64,000 nt of DNA from Flammeovirga pacifica (GCF_000807855.2 NZ_JRYR02000001.1:2515898-2579897), one strand, 5' to 3'; counted from the first letter of the stretch, positions 8,512 to 17,521 are shown. Notes: generated from the letters alone by a model not told the origin. Program-made: numbers and translations.

Positions 8512-11500
8512 ATGAAAACTACATTATTAACGATTTTCATCTATTTATGGAGCATCAACTTGTATGCTCAAGTAGAGAAACCAACTGTTACATTTGATAA
8601 ATTAGCCATTGAAACCGGTCAGATGAACAACGGCTATTCAAAGGCCCTTTCAGGAAATGATTTCACTTATCACTCATTAATTGGAGTAAATACCAATTGT
8701 TTGATCGCTCGTGCCAACGATAAAATGGAATGGGTGGCAAAATCTGACCAAAAAAACGGAGATTTTTACGAGTTCATTTGGTTAGCAGGTCTAGATGTGA
8801 ATCATAAAGCACCTTCTTTTACATTAAGTATAAATGATGCTCCCTTATTTACTTTTAAACAAGCAAATGGTGAAAGTTGGAGTATTACTAATAAAGACGG
8901 GTCTCAGATTTCGTTCTATGTAAAGAAACTTGATATGCATGAAGATGCTCATGGGTATATGTATTTAAAAGTACCTGTACAAATGATCACTTCTGATGAA
9001 ACGAAATTTACTGTTGAAGGCGATCATTCTGGAAGTCATAGTTGGTTCATGACATTTAAGGAAACGGATATCAATAAAAATATTTATGATAAGGCTAAAA
9101 ACGAGATGTCTGGTCGATGGGAATTAAGTACTGTAGATAATCAAAAAGTGGAAGCATCACTTTCATTATCAAAAAGTTACACCTCTACTCAAGCTCAGTT
9201 AGTAATTGATAATCAAAAGTTTTCAATTCGCTCTGATAAAACTCCTTTCTTGGGAAAAGTTTCACTTCCTTATTCATTACAAAAACTATCGGGGAAAAGC
9301 TATCAATTATTTTCTACTGATGGGCATTTAATTGCTGAAGGAAAAATAGAAAACAATGCCTTCCTAACTGTCCGCCCCGAGGACAATACTTTTGTTTCTT
9401 ACAAGAACACTTTAAATAAGGATACTTATCATTCTGAGTTTATCATCAAGCATGAGCCAAAAATGGTACAAAACGTAGTACTATTATCTAAAGAAAATAT
9501 GGTTGATGGTAAAGTTGCTTTGATGAATAGTTCTCATCAGGATATTGCTTGGATGGATACTCCTGAAAAATGTATTGTTGAACGTGACACTATGTTGATC
9601 ACTCCTATTTTAAGAGATGCGAAAGTAACTGATGATTATAGCTTTGATATTGAAGATGCTTTAATGATTAAAGAATACATTGAAAGACACCCAGAAAGTA
9701 AAGAGGAATTTGTTCAACTTTTGAATGAAGAAAAAATTTCTGTAGGTGCTTCATTTACCCAACCATATGAGGAAATGTATTCTGGAGAATCTTTATCAAG
9801 ACAGTTTTATCATGGTAAAAAATGGTTAGCCGAAATACTAGACGGATACGATGCGGATACATATTGGAATATGGATGTGCCTGGTAGAACACTACAAATG
9901 CCTCAAATTATGGCTAAATCAGGTGTCAATAAATTAGTTATCAGCCGTCAGGCAAAAGGTATTTTTAATTGGGAGGCACCGAATGGCGATCAGATTATTA
10001 CCTTCTCTTTAGATCATTATTCTTTAGATTTTCTTGGGTTAAACCAAACGCTAGAAATAGGAGTGAATCATATTGCTGAAAAAAGCTTAGAGTGGACGAA
10101 AGAATACAATACTAAAGATAAATCAAAGGCTATTATTCCTATTCTATCGGATTGGGATATGAGCCCTGCAAAAGATTATTCTGATTTGATTGCTCTTTGG
10201 AATTCTATCAAATATATAGAATCGAGCAATGGTGATGTGGCAGAATGTGTGCTTCCTAAAATTGATTTAATGACGACAGATCGTTTTATTGATTTGATTT
10301 ATCAGAATTCAGAAAACCTAAATACAATCAAAGGAGAACGTCCTAACCTTTGGGTATATATTCATGGTCCTTCGCATCAAAAAGCTTTATTATTAAGTAG
10401 AAAAGCCGATAGAAAGTTAGTGAGTGCTGAGAAATTATCTTCTTTCCAACAGTTGATAGCTCCAAATGCGAGTCTATATCCACAAGAAGAATTGTACGAG
10501 GCTTGGGAAAAGAAAATCTATCCTGATCATGGTTGGGGTGGTAAAAATGGAGATATTACTGATGCTGAATTTAAGGAAAAGTACAATGATGCTTTACATG
10601 TAGCCAATGCAATTAATGACAAGCAAGCTGAAGCGATTGCTGGTAATATCAAATTTAAAAAATCGGGTATTCCTCTAGTTGTATTTAATCATTTAAACTG
10701 GGCGAACGAAGATATTATCGAAAAAGAACTTCAGTTTAATGATGGAGAAATAAAGCACATCGGTTTAATTGATGACCAAGGAAAAGAAGTGGTTTCTCAA
10801 GTTACCTCTTCAGAAACGTATAAAAGTGGTTATGTAAAATCTGCAACACTTTATTTTAAAGGTAATGTCCCTGCTCTTGGGTATTCAACTTATTATGTTG
10901 TTGAAGGAAAAAATACCCTAATGGCTAATACGACTAAAGAAAATGTAAAAGAAGTAGAGACAAAATTCTTTAAAATCAAATTAGGGAATGGTGGTATTGA
11001 AAGTTTAATTGATAAAGGTGCTAATAAAGAATTAATTGATACCTCTAATTTCCTAGGTGGAGAGGTGTTTTACATGACTTCTAGAGGAAATGGAGCTGGT
11101 GAATTTGTGAAAGTTCAACATCCTACGTTCGAAGATTTTGAACAATTGAAAGATCAAAATATTGAGTGGTCGATCAATAATAAAGGACCTCTATTTACCG
11201 ATTACTCTTATAGAAGCCCTCTTGGGGATGCTGTAGTTGAAGGTACAATTCGTATCTACACTTCTTTAGAAAAGATTGATTTCCTTGTTGATATTAAAAA
11301 CTGGGAAGGCACCATGTATAGAGAATATCGAATGGCTTTCCCTGTAAACAAGGAAATGAAAACAGTAGAATATCAAGTACCTTACGGTGTTGTAGAAGTT
11401 GGGACTGATGAAGTTGAAGGAGCTGCAGGTGGTAGCGCGCAAGGTAGTTATACCACTCCAAACAAAGATATTCATCCGAGAGGTATTGAAAATTGGATTA

Positions 11501-12063
11501 GTGCAAAATCAGAAAACACTTCTTTAGTAGTAACATCTTCTGTGGCTGCTGCAGATTATTATGATGTGAAAGATAAAAGTAAAATAATGTTACAACCTAT
11601 TTTGTTTGCATCAAGACACAGCTGTCATTGGGAAGGCAATCCATATCCTCAGACAGGTAATCATCAATTTGAATTCACTTTATCAAAAGGTAATGCCAAT
11701 AGAATTATTGATAATCAAAAAGGTATTCAAAATGCAGAACAAATGGAAGTGGTATTTAGACCACAAAGGTTATACAAGCCTAGTTTGAAAACTACAGCAA
11801 CATTTGTTACTTCTGACAACGAGAATATTGTTATTACAGCTATCAAAAAAGCGGAAGATAGTGATGATTTAGTGATCCGTTTTTATAATGTAAACAGTAC
11901 AGAAGAAAAAGTGAACTTCAGTTTTAATCAAACTATTAAAGAGGCTGCTTTGACTTCTATCATCGAAGAAGAAATTTCTTCATTACCCGTACAAGGTAAT
12001 ACAGTAAGTGTTACGACTGAAGGGTACGGAATCACCACAATAAAAGTAAGTGTAATCAAATAA
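8512..12063 (+). CDS. secreted GH38 family alpha-mannosidase
   Basis: 1183 residues. A signal peptide (about 1-20, ending NLYAQ) is followed by an N-terminal beta domain (about 30-300), the GH38 catalytic barrel beginning near residue 330 with the metal-binding H-x-D of SSHQDIAWMD (His near 342) and the nucleophile region NMDVPGRTLQMPQIMAKSG (Asp near 455), then the GH38 C-terminal beta-sandwich domains. The family hydrolyses alpha-mannosides, classically from N-glycans. The protein is longer than most bacterial members because of the N-terminal domain. It stands alone on the plus strand; with the PNGase F gene at 22674 it suggests that the organism trims glycoproteins. The exact linkage cannot be read from the sequence. 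Confidence 0.85.
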   Translation: MKTTLLTIFIYLWSINLYAQVEKPTVTFDKLAIETGQMNNGYSKALSGNDFTYHSLIGVNTNCLIARANDKMEWVAKSDQKNGDFYEFIWLAGLDVNHKAPSFTLSINDAPLFTFKQANGESWSITNKDGSQISFYVKKLDMHEDAHGYMYLKVPVQMITSDETKFTVEGDHSGSHSWFMTFKETDINKNIYDKAKNEMSGRWELSTVDNQKVEASLSLSKSYTSTQAQLVIDNQKFSIRSDKTPFLGKVSLPYSLQKLSGKSYQLFSTDGHLIAEGKIENNAFLTVRPEDNTFVSYKNTLNKDTYHSEFIIKHEPKMVQNVVLLSKENMVDGKVALMNSSHQDIAWMDTPEKCIVERDTMLITPILRDAKVTDDYSFDIEDALMIKEYIERHPESKEEFVQLLNEEKISVGASFTQPYEEMYSGESLSRQFYHGKKWLAEILDGYDADTYWNMDVPGRTLQMPQIMAKSGVNKLVISRQAKGIFNWEAPNGDQIITFSLDHYSLDFLGLNQTLEIGVNHIAEKSLEWTKEYNTKDKSKAIIPILSDWDMSPAKDYSDLIALWNSIKYIESSNGDVAECVLPKIDLMTTDRFIDLIYQNSENLNTIKGERPNLWVYIHGPSHQKALLLSRKADRKLVSAEKLSSFQQLIAPNASLYPQEELYEAWEKKIYPDHGWGGKNGDITDAEFKEKYNDALHVANAINDKQAEAIAGNIKFKKSGIPLVVFNHLNWANEDIIEKELQFNDGEIKHIGLIDDQGKEVVSQVTSSETYKSGYVKSATLYFKGNVPALGYSTYYVVEGKNTLMANTTKENVKEVETKFFKIKLGNGGIESLIDKGANKELIDTSNFLGGEVFYMTSRGNGAGEFVKVQHPTFEDFEQLKDQNIEWSINNKGPLFTDYSYRSPLGDAVVEGTIRIYTSLEKIDFLVDIKNWEGTMYREYRMAFPVNKEMKTVEYQVPYGVVEVGTDEVEGAAGGSAQGSYTTPNKDIHPRGIENWISAKSENTSLVVTSSVAAADYYDVKDKSKIMLQPILFASRHSCHWEGNPYPQTGNHQFEFTLSKGNANRIIDNQKGIQNAEQMEVVFRPQRLYKPSLKTTATFVTSDNENIVITAIKKAEDSDDLVIRFYNVNSTEEKVNFSFNQTIKEAALTSIIEEEISSLPVQGNTVSVTTEGYGITTIKVSVIK

Positions 12064-12100
12064 TTTACGCACTACCTTTTTTAGGTTTTTATACAAAAAT

Positions 12101-12136
12101 ACAAAAGGAGATGACTTCAGTGTTATCTCCTTTTGT
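12101..12136. terminator. bidirectional terminator between convergent genes
   Basis: A perfect 12-bp stem ACAAAAGGAGAT/ATCTCCTTTTGT with a 12-nt loop, lying between the ends of the mannosidase gene (plus) and the CotH gene (minus). Confidence 0.8.
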
Positions 12137-12171
12137 TATTTAAAAAAATGCCTCTAATAGAATACTACTAA

Positions 12172-13575
12172 TTATTTTAGATAATTTTCTGCAGCCGTAT
12201 TTCTACTTTCCACATGGCTTTTCAATTCTTCAATCCCATTTAAGAAATCTGAGCTTGAGTTTAAAAATGTATAACCTGGGTTTTCTACAGTAGCATAAGG
12301 AGTTAATAAAGTAGCATAATTATTATAAATAACATGCATTGTATTGGCATTAAACACACCATCATTCACTTCCTTTAAATACATATCATATTGTTCTTTG
12401 TAGGTATCATCAGCATATAAATATCCAATAAGAGGCCATTCACTGGTATTTAAATCAGAAAAATCTAATGCTAATGCTCCACTTTGCTTTCCATCCTGTA
12501 ATGCTTCATTATTATCCCAAGGAATCCATGTGAGTTTATCATTTTCAGGATTATTATAAATAAGATAATTATGTGTCATTCTACCATATGTATCCCAATT
12601 TTGAATAAGCGTGTTCACCGCTAAATATTTTAGAAAAACAGGCACATCAAATATTTCTTCCAAGTCCGATCTCCATGCTTCAGCATCACTTATACGTCTA
12701 TCATCATGAAGAATAGTATATAAATTCTGTACATCATTCCAATCAAGATCATCTTCATTTGTTTTCTTTATTAACTCCGTTTCATCATAAGAACCTAAAG
12801 CAAAACTTGCTGCATCTCCATCTGGTTTGTATAAATTACCTCCATCATCAGAAAATTGAGTATCAATAACTGTATCGTCTACTTCTTCCACTAAAGTATA
12901 AAGACCAAAATACACCGGACCATCACCATAATCTACATAAAGTGTATAAAATGCAGTATGTGACCCTGCCAATCCTGCTTTTCTAAAGAGATCTCCAGCC
13001 ACCTTTTCTCTCACAAATGATTGATCGTCATAATTATTTTTAAGGCTTAATTTTTTAAAACCATAAAACCGTTGATTATCGATTTGAGGATAATCATCTT
13101 CGTACTCATCAAAATCTAATTTAAAAGAGAGTTTTAGATTTCCATTTTGCCAAGTAGTCATTAAACTAGAATTCCCCTTAAACCTTATGCCTACTTTATA
13201 CCATTCTTTATCCTCAAAAAAGACTTCAGCAGGCACAAAAATTGGGTCTTCATCAGAAAAACCACCTCCAGGACGTTGGTTACCTACACCAAATGTCCCA
13301 TATAATTCTGTCATGTTATCTAACATACTTTGCCACCTAGAAGGGGTTACTACAAAATCTAACCTTTTTACAGTGTTCTCCTCGAAAACTACATCGAAGT
13401 TAGGGTCTGCTGATTTACTATGGGTAGCATCTGTCCAATCAGTTGGAATAAAAGTCGAGTCTTCCTCTACCAAATTACTATCATTCACTATTGAGTCCAC
13501 ATCAGTTGAAGTACAACCAAATACAAGAAATAAGCTTAGTACTAAAGATAGAGAAGTTTGAATTTTTAGATTCAT
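12172..13575 (-). CDS. CotH-family lipoprotein (kinase-like fold)
   Basis: 467 residues with a lipoprotein signal (LSLFLVFGCTS). The body matches the CotH family: the strand FKGNSS, then KLSFKLDFDEY, GFKKLSLKNNYDDQSFVREKVAGDLF, FGLYTLVEEVDD and the metal-binding WIPWDNNEAL. Some CotH proteins phosphorylate secreted proteins; many Bacteroidota members are of unknown role and lie near glycan-degrading genes. Being a surface or periplasmic lipoprotein, ATP supply is unclear, so activity is uncertain. It has no operon partner: the mannosidase converges on it and ahpC lies upstream with its own signals. Confidence 0.82.
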   Translation of the reverse strand: MNLKIQTSLSLVLSLFLVFGCTSTDVDSIVNDSNLVEEDSTFIPTDWTDATHSKSADPNFDVVFEENTVKRLDFVVTPSRWQSMLDNMTELYGTFGVGNQRPGGGFSDEDPIFVPAEVFFEDKEWYKVGIRFKGNSSLMTTWQNGNLKLSFKLDFDEYEDDYPQIDNQRFYGFKKLSLKNNYDDQSFVREKVAGDLFRKAGLAGSHTAFYTLYVDYGDGPVYFGLYTLVEEVDDTVIDTQFSDDGGNLYKPDGDAASFALGSYDETELIKKTNEDDLDWNDVQNLYTILHDDRRISDAEAWRSDLEEIFDVPVFLKYLAVNTLIQNWDTYGRMTHNYLIYNNPENDKLTWIPWDNNEALQDGKQSGALALDFSDLNTSEWPLIGYLYADDTYKEQYDMYLKEVNDGVFNANTMHVIYNNYATLLTPYATVENPGYTFLNSSSDFLNGIEELKSHVESRNTAAENYLK

Positions 13576-13737
13576 AGAAGGTTTTTAATAAAATTAGAAA
13601 TATCAATATTCGTTTTAATACAGTAAGTATTTATTCAGTAAATGGTGTATTCAATGTTTTGTACTTAGTATTATCAGAAAAAGTGAATAAATTTTATTAC
13701 TACTATAGTTTTGCTTCCTCAAAAAATTAAATAAAAA

Positions 13738-13764
13738 AAAGCACTCCTGTTATAGGAGTGCTTT
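13738..13764 (-). terminator. ahpC terminator (second copy)
   Basis: An 11-bp stem AAAGCACTCCT/AGGAGTGCTTT with a 5-nt loop and T-run on the minus side, 32 nt past the stop. It resembles the terminator of the first copy. Confidence 0.85.
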
Positions 13765-13795
13765 GTATCCAAGACTTTTGGGTGTAAATTTTGAT

Positions 13796-14359
13796 TTAGA
13801 TCAAACCAACTAAATCGATGCTTGGTTTTAAAGTCTCGTTACCTTCTTTCCACTTTGCAGGGCATACTTCTGCAGGGTTAGCGGCAACAAATTGTAATGC
13901 TTTTAATTTTCTTAGTAACTCTTCTGCATTTCTACCTACGTTTCCAGCTACTACTTCGTATGATACGATTTCACCTTCTGGGTTAACGATAAATGTACCT
14001 CTTTCAGCCATACCGTCTTCCTCGATCATTACGTCGAAACCTCTTGAAAGAACTCCTGTTGGATCTGCCAACATTGGGTAGTTGATTTTCTTGATTGTTT
14101 CTGAAGTATCATGCCACGCTTTGTGAACAAAATGAGTATCTGTAGATACTGAGAAAATTTCTGTGCCAGTCGCTTTGAACTCCTCGTAAAGGTTCGCCAA
14201 ATCTTCTAACTCTGTAGGACAAACGAAAGTAAAGTCAGCTGGGTAGAAGAAGAAAATAGACCATTTGCCTAATACGTCTTCTTTTGATACTGCTTGAAAT
14301 TCGTTGTTGTTAAATGATTGAACTTTAAAGTCTACGATTTGTTTTCCGATTTGTGACAT
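13796..14359 (-). CDS. ahpC: peroxiredoxin AhpC, second copy
   Basis: 187 residues, typical 2-Cys peroxiredoxin with C47 and C166 conserved. It differs from the first copy by six conservative changes (for example Y16F and T23A). Leader, promoter and terminator are also alike, pointing to a recent duplication or gene conversion with the CotH and mannosidase genes between the copies. There is no second ahpF, so both probably share the one at 5862-7436. Confidence 0.95.
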   Translation of the reverse strand: MSQIGKQIVDFKVQSFNNNEFQAVSKEDVLGKWSIFFFYPADFTFVCPTELEDLANLYEEFKATGTEIFSVSTDTHFVHKAWHDTSETIKKINYPMLADPTGVLSRGFDVMIEEDGMAERGTFIVNPEGEIVSYEVVAGNVGRNAEELLRKLKALQFVAANPAEVCPAKWKEGNETLKPSIDLVGLI

Positions 14360-14406
14360 AGTTATATATTCGATTATGATTGATATGTTTTTCTATTTTG
14401 ATGTCA

Positions 14407-14452
14407 CAAACTTACGGCGACTCTAATTATAAATCAAATTGATAATTTTTAT
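14407..14452 (-). promoter_or_regulatory. ahpC promoter (second copy)
   Basis: TAAGTTTG (14407-14414), 20 nt, then TTTG (14435-14438), followed upstream by TATAAAAATTATCA. Spacing is identical to the other two ahp promoters; the palindrome is less perfect. Confidence 0.8.
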
Positions 14453-14507
14453 ACCCTAATAGTAAAAATTTATATATCGACAATCATTTGATGTAAACTT
14501 CTATATA

Positions 14508-14633
14508 TCAATCCATTTCAAGATCTATTTCAATTTCTAAATCATCATCGTCTTCCTTTTTGTCTTCTCCAGGAGCAAACTTAGGTTTAAAATCGTCCTG
14601 CCAAGCGGATGCTTTTTCATCAAAATCTACCAT
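14508..14633 (-). CDS. 41-residue acidic mini-protein
   Basis: A short frame from ATG at 14633 to TGA at 14508 encodes 41 residues beginning MVDFDEKASAWQDDFKPKF. The C-terminal half is almost entirely acidic, with EDKKEDDDD then LEIEIDLEMD. The composition is unlike random AT-rich sequence (Trp, Pro and Gly in the first half, an acidic tail in the second), which argues for a real gene. It has no signal peptide. It lies on the same strand between the AraC gene and the ahpC promoter. Function is unknown; a DNA-mimic or partner-binding tail is only a guess. Confidence 0.6.
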   Translation of the reverse strand: MVDFDEKASAWQDDFKPKFAPGEDKKEDDDDLEIEIDLEMD

Positions 14634-14715
14634 CGAAAGAAGTTTTTAATTTGTAACATATTAGTTTTTGATTCGAATTGTCAGTTTTTATTTCTTTCAA
14701 GGATATAAAAATAAT

Positions 14716-15549
14716 TTAAACTCTAAACTGTGATGGAGAAACCCCTTCCTTCTTTTTAAATATCCTCGTAAAATATAAAGGATCATTGTACCCTATTTCA
14801 TAGGCAATTTCATTAATAGGCAAATCGGTTTTGCTCAACATTTCTTTTGCTTTTAGAATTCTCTGTGTTGTAAAATATTTTGATGGTGTTTCATCAAATA
14901 CTTTTTGGAACTCTCTTTTAAATGAGGATAAGCTTAAATGACAAAGTTTGGCTAACTCCTCCAATGTAAGATTAGAAAATGTATGCAATTCAATCACATT
15001 TTTTAATTGAACAGTTCGAGGAGAGTATAAATCATGAATCAATTCTAAAACGGAGGTAACATTATTCGTTTGTATCAATAATAAAATCAATTCCTTGATT
15101 TTTAATTCTAATAAATCCTCATTCACAAGTGATGGATTGGTAAAGTAAAAATCTAATGAATCGATAAACCTTGAAATAATAGTTTCATCTTCTATCAACT
15201 TTGTTGGAGGATTAGAAACTGTTTTTTCTATAATTTTGGGTAATTCATTTATATATAACTTTTTGAGTAATTCTGGATATAAATGAACAGCAATCACTTC
15301 TACTGTTCCTTGATTTTGTTCCCCTAAAAACTCTAAGAAATAAGTATCACACTTTAATAGTACAGCTTCTTTTTTCTTCACCTCCAAATTGTCTTGAGGA
15401 GAATGTAATTTAATAGAAGCATCTTTCATATATATGAAACAACCTTCGTTTTGAAACACTCTTTCTTTAGTAAAAGGAACTTTGATGATCGCTTTCTCAA
15501 TCAAAGTTCTTCCATTGTATTCAAACTTTATTGTACCGTCCATTTTCAT
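14716..15549 (-). CDS. AraC-family transcriptional regulator
   Basis: 277 residues. The N-terminal 160 form a small ligand or effector domain of no recognised type. The C-terminal 100 form the double helix-turn-helix of AraC/XylS (SNLTLEELAKLCHLSLSSFKREF, then NEIAYEIGYNDPLYFTRIFKKKEGVSPSQFR). It begins 16 nt after the haloacid dehalogenase gene and is the last gene of a four-gene minus-strand operon. Paired ATGGAC boxes 21 bp apart in the operon promoter are possible binding sites, so it may regulate its own operon. Confidence 0.88.
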   Translation of the reverse strand: MKMDGTIKFEYNGRTLIEKAIIKVPFTKERVFQNEGCFIYMKDASIKLHSPQDNLEVKKKEAVLLKCDTYFLEFLGEQNQGTVEVIAVHLYPELLKKLYINELPKIIEKTVSNPPTKLIEDETIISRFIDSLDFYFTNPSLVNEDLLELKIKELILLLIQTNNVTSVLELIHDLYSPRTVQLKNVIELHTFSNLTLEELAKLCHLSLSSFKREFQKVFDETPSKYFTTQRILKAKEMLSKTDLPINEIAYEIGYNDPLYFTRIFKKKEGVSPSQFRV

Positions 15550-15565
15550 AAAGGGAATATACCCA

Positions 15566-16225
15566 TCATTTTGTAAAAGTTAAACCTGATAAGGTTGAAA
15601 TAATCCTATTCGGTTGATATTCCCACGGATCTAGAATACTTTCTTTAGAACGTTGTACCCAAATAGATTGCAAACCAAAAGCTTTTGCTCCCAATACATC
15701 AAATGGATTACTCGATATCAAATAGGTGGTTTCTTTTATAGAAGAAGTTACATCTAACACATGTTGATAAACAATGGGTGATGGTTTAAAGACTTGTTGT
15801 TCTTCCACACTTATCATTCCATCAAAATGATCTACTAATCCGGCGTTTATCAATAACCCCTTAATCGCTTCTTTACTTCCATTAGAAAACGCATAGAGCT
15901 GATGTCCTTCAGATCTTAATCTTTCCAAATTCTTTTTTACATCATCAAAAGCAGGTAAAACTTTATACTCTTCCATCAAAGAAGCTTTTTGATGTTCTTC
16001 CAAATCTACTTTATAAAATAAGCAAGCATACTCTAAAGCTTGTTTTGTACATACTGAGAAATCAACATAATCGTTCATTGCTGCTCTTCGGAAAGAGTAT
16101 TCCAACTGTTTCGTTCTCCAAAGCTGATTAAACCCCTCAACCTTTTCACCTATCAGTTTTTTAATAGAATCAAAAACTCCGGATGTGTTAATTAAAGTAC
16201 CGTAAATGTCGAATGCCAATGTCAT
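15566..16225 (-). CDS. HAD-family hydrolase, type II haloacid dehalogenase-like
   Basis: 219 residues from the ATG at 16225. The frame stays open 13 codons further, but MTLAFDIYGTLINTSG is the usual start of the family. Visible motifs are the nucleophile Asp in FDIYGTL, the YAFSNGS motif and SSNPFDVLGAKAFGLQSIWVQRS near the C terminus, as in L-2-haloacid dehalogenases. These split C-halogen bonds in 2-haloacids through an aspartyl ester. Marine algae are a source of halogenated organics. It sits between the AhpD-like gene (58 nt) and the AraC gene (16 nt). The substrate could instead be a phosphate ester. Confidence 0.85.
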   Translation of the reverse strand: MTLAFDIYGTLINTSGVFDSIKKLIGEKVEGFNQLWRTKQLEYSFRRAAMNDYVDFSVCTKQALEYACLFYKVDLEEHQKASLMEEYKVLPAFDDVKKNLERLRSEGHQLYAFSNGSKEAIKGLLINAGLVDHFDGMISVEEQQVFKPSPIVYQHVLDVTSSIKETTYLISSNPFDVLGAKAFGLQSIWVQRSKESILDPWEYQPNRIISTLSGLTFTK

Positions 16226-16283
16226 AATTAATGGATTAAAAAAGGGATGATAAATAAATACCATCCCAATAAAACAAAAACAA

Positions 16284-16832
16284 TTATTTCTCCCACTTAA
16301 ATGGTTCGAAAACTTTGTCTAATGGTGTTTTAGCCACATGATTTGTATAGTTACTAATTGTTTTTTGTGCCATTCCTAAGATTACATCTAATACACTTCT
16401 CTGTGTGTAACCCGCATTATAAAAAGCCTCTAAAGTAGCATCACTTACAAATCCTCTTTCTCTAGTCATTGCTACAGTAAATGCGCGTAATGCTTCTAAT
16501 TTATCAGTTGGTAGAGGCGTTTGATTTCTTAATGCTTCAGTAATTGCTGGATCCACTTTCATTGAATGTGCTATTGCTGTATGGGCAGGTACACAATAAT
16601 GACAATCATTTTCAACATTAAGCGTTTGCCAAACCACCGTTAATTCATCCTTATCGAATGATGATTGTGTAAATAAATTGTGTAACTCATTATAAGCATG
16701 TAACAATTGAGGTGACTCGGCTAAAGTAGCTGTTAAATTAGGTAAGTAGCCATATGCTTTTTTCTTTGCTTCTAATTCTGATTTACTTTTTTGAGGAGCT
16801 GTTTCGATGGTGTGAATTGTGAAATTTTTCAT
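16284..16832 (-). CDS. carboxymuconolactone decarboxylase / AhpD-like protein
   Basis: 182 residues, all-helical. The AhpD-type redox motif is present: E-N-D-CHYC-VPAH, with both Cys and the His three residues on. Proteins of this type act as small peroxidase or thiol-redox partners in the cytosol. It follows DoxX by 87 nt, an interval containing an imperfect hairpin (GGACTCC / GGAGACC, 16864-16891, minus strand) without a T-run, and is 58 nt before the dehalogenase gene. Confidence 0.85.
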   Translation of the reverse strand: MKNFTIHTIETAPQKSKSELEAKKKAYGYLPNLTATLAESPQLLHAYNELHNLFTQSSFDKDELTVVWQTLNVENDCHYCVPAHTAIAHSMKVDPAITEALRNQTPLPTDKLEALRAFTVAMTRERGFVSDATLEAFYNAGYTQRSVLDVILGMAQKTISNYTNHVAKTPLDKVFEPFKWEK

Positions 16833-16919
16833 GATCTTTTTTTATTTTGAATGTATGATTTAGGGTCTCCAAAATTTTCAAAATGGAGTCCGGTTAATTT
16901 ATTACTAATTGATATTGAT

Positions 16920-17348
16920 TTATGCTTTTACTTCATTTCTGTTATGCACCTTAAGATTGATAGATGCAGATAATATTAGTAACAGTGCTAATATTGGAGG
17001 TCTAAATTCAAAAGGTAAAACTTCTGTTGGCACTTCTGGTACTGCATGAACATATAAGGCCACTAACATAATTGGAAAGACCATAATATTGACGAAGTAA
17101 AATAATCTTTGTCGAATTTCAGGCTTCAATTTATTGTAAAAGAATAATAATATGATGGCTAGAAATCCTACCACTAACTCACTCGTTTGTCCTACCACAA
17201 ATGATAACTTAGGGAACGGCAATTGAGCCATCTTAATTTGAGTAGCAAAATTATAAGAGAATTTATCTGTGAATTTTTCTAACCCTGGAAGGAATAAAAA
17301 TAATGCTATAAATGCTGTTGTAATTTTTTCTATCGTTTTCATCATCAA
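16920..17348 (-). CDS. DoxX-like membrane protein
   Basis: 142 residues with four predicted membrane segments. The N-terminal TTAFIALFLFLPGLEKF, a helix at about 48-68 (LSFVVGQTSELVVGFLAIILLFF), one at about 80-100 and one at about 115-130 fit the DoxX/DoxD superfamily. Related proteins have been linked to thiol and oxidative stress homeostasis at the membrane. It is the first gene of the DoxX / AhpD-like / dehalogenase / AraC operon. The start is ambiguous among three consecutive Met codons. Confidence 0.72.
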   Translation of the reverse strand: MMMKTIEKITTAFIALFLFLPGLEKFTDKFSYNFATQIKMAQLPFPKLSFVVGQTSELVVGFLAIILLFFYNKLKPEIRQRLFYFVNIMVFPIMLVALYVHAVPEVPTEVLPFEFRPPILALLLILSASINLKVHNRNEVKA

Positions 17349-17375
17349 ATTATTTTTGTTTTATTTTGATGATAC

Positions 17376-17430
17376 AAATATGGAGGTTGAAAAAAGAAAG
17401 TAAATGGACAAAAAGTTCAAGGATATGGAC
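17376..17430 (-). promoter_or_regulatory. DoxX operon promoter with paired ATGGAC boxes
   Basis: CATATTTG (17376-17383, minus strand) matches TAnnTTTG at seven of eight positions and is followed by TATCATCAA, as in the ahp promoters. Upstream, ATGGAC at 17404-17409 and 17425-17430 form direct repeats 21 bp apart, two helical turns, in the usual place for an AraC-type activator. Confidence 0.55.
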
Positions 17431-17478
17431 TTTTGATCATTCATCAAAAAATGATCTTTTTTTACCCTTAAAAACAAA

Positions 17479-17504
17479 AAAAGGCATCCTTTCGAATGCC
17501 TTTT
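17479..17504 (-). terminator. terminator after the 17522 gene
   Basis: Stem AAAAGGCAT/ATGCCTTTT with an 8-nt loop, followed on the minus strand by a T-run. It lies 17 nt past the stop. Confidence 0.8.
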
Positions 17505-17521
17505 AATAAAATGATGTTATA

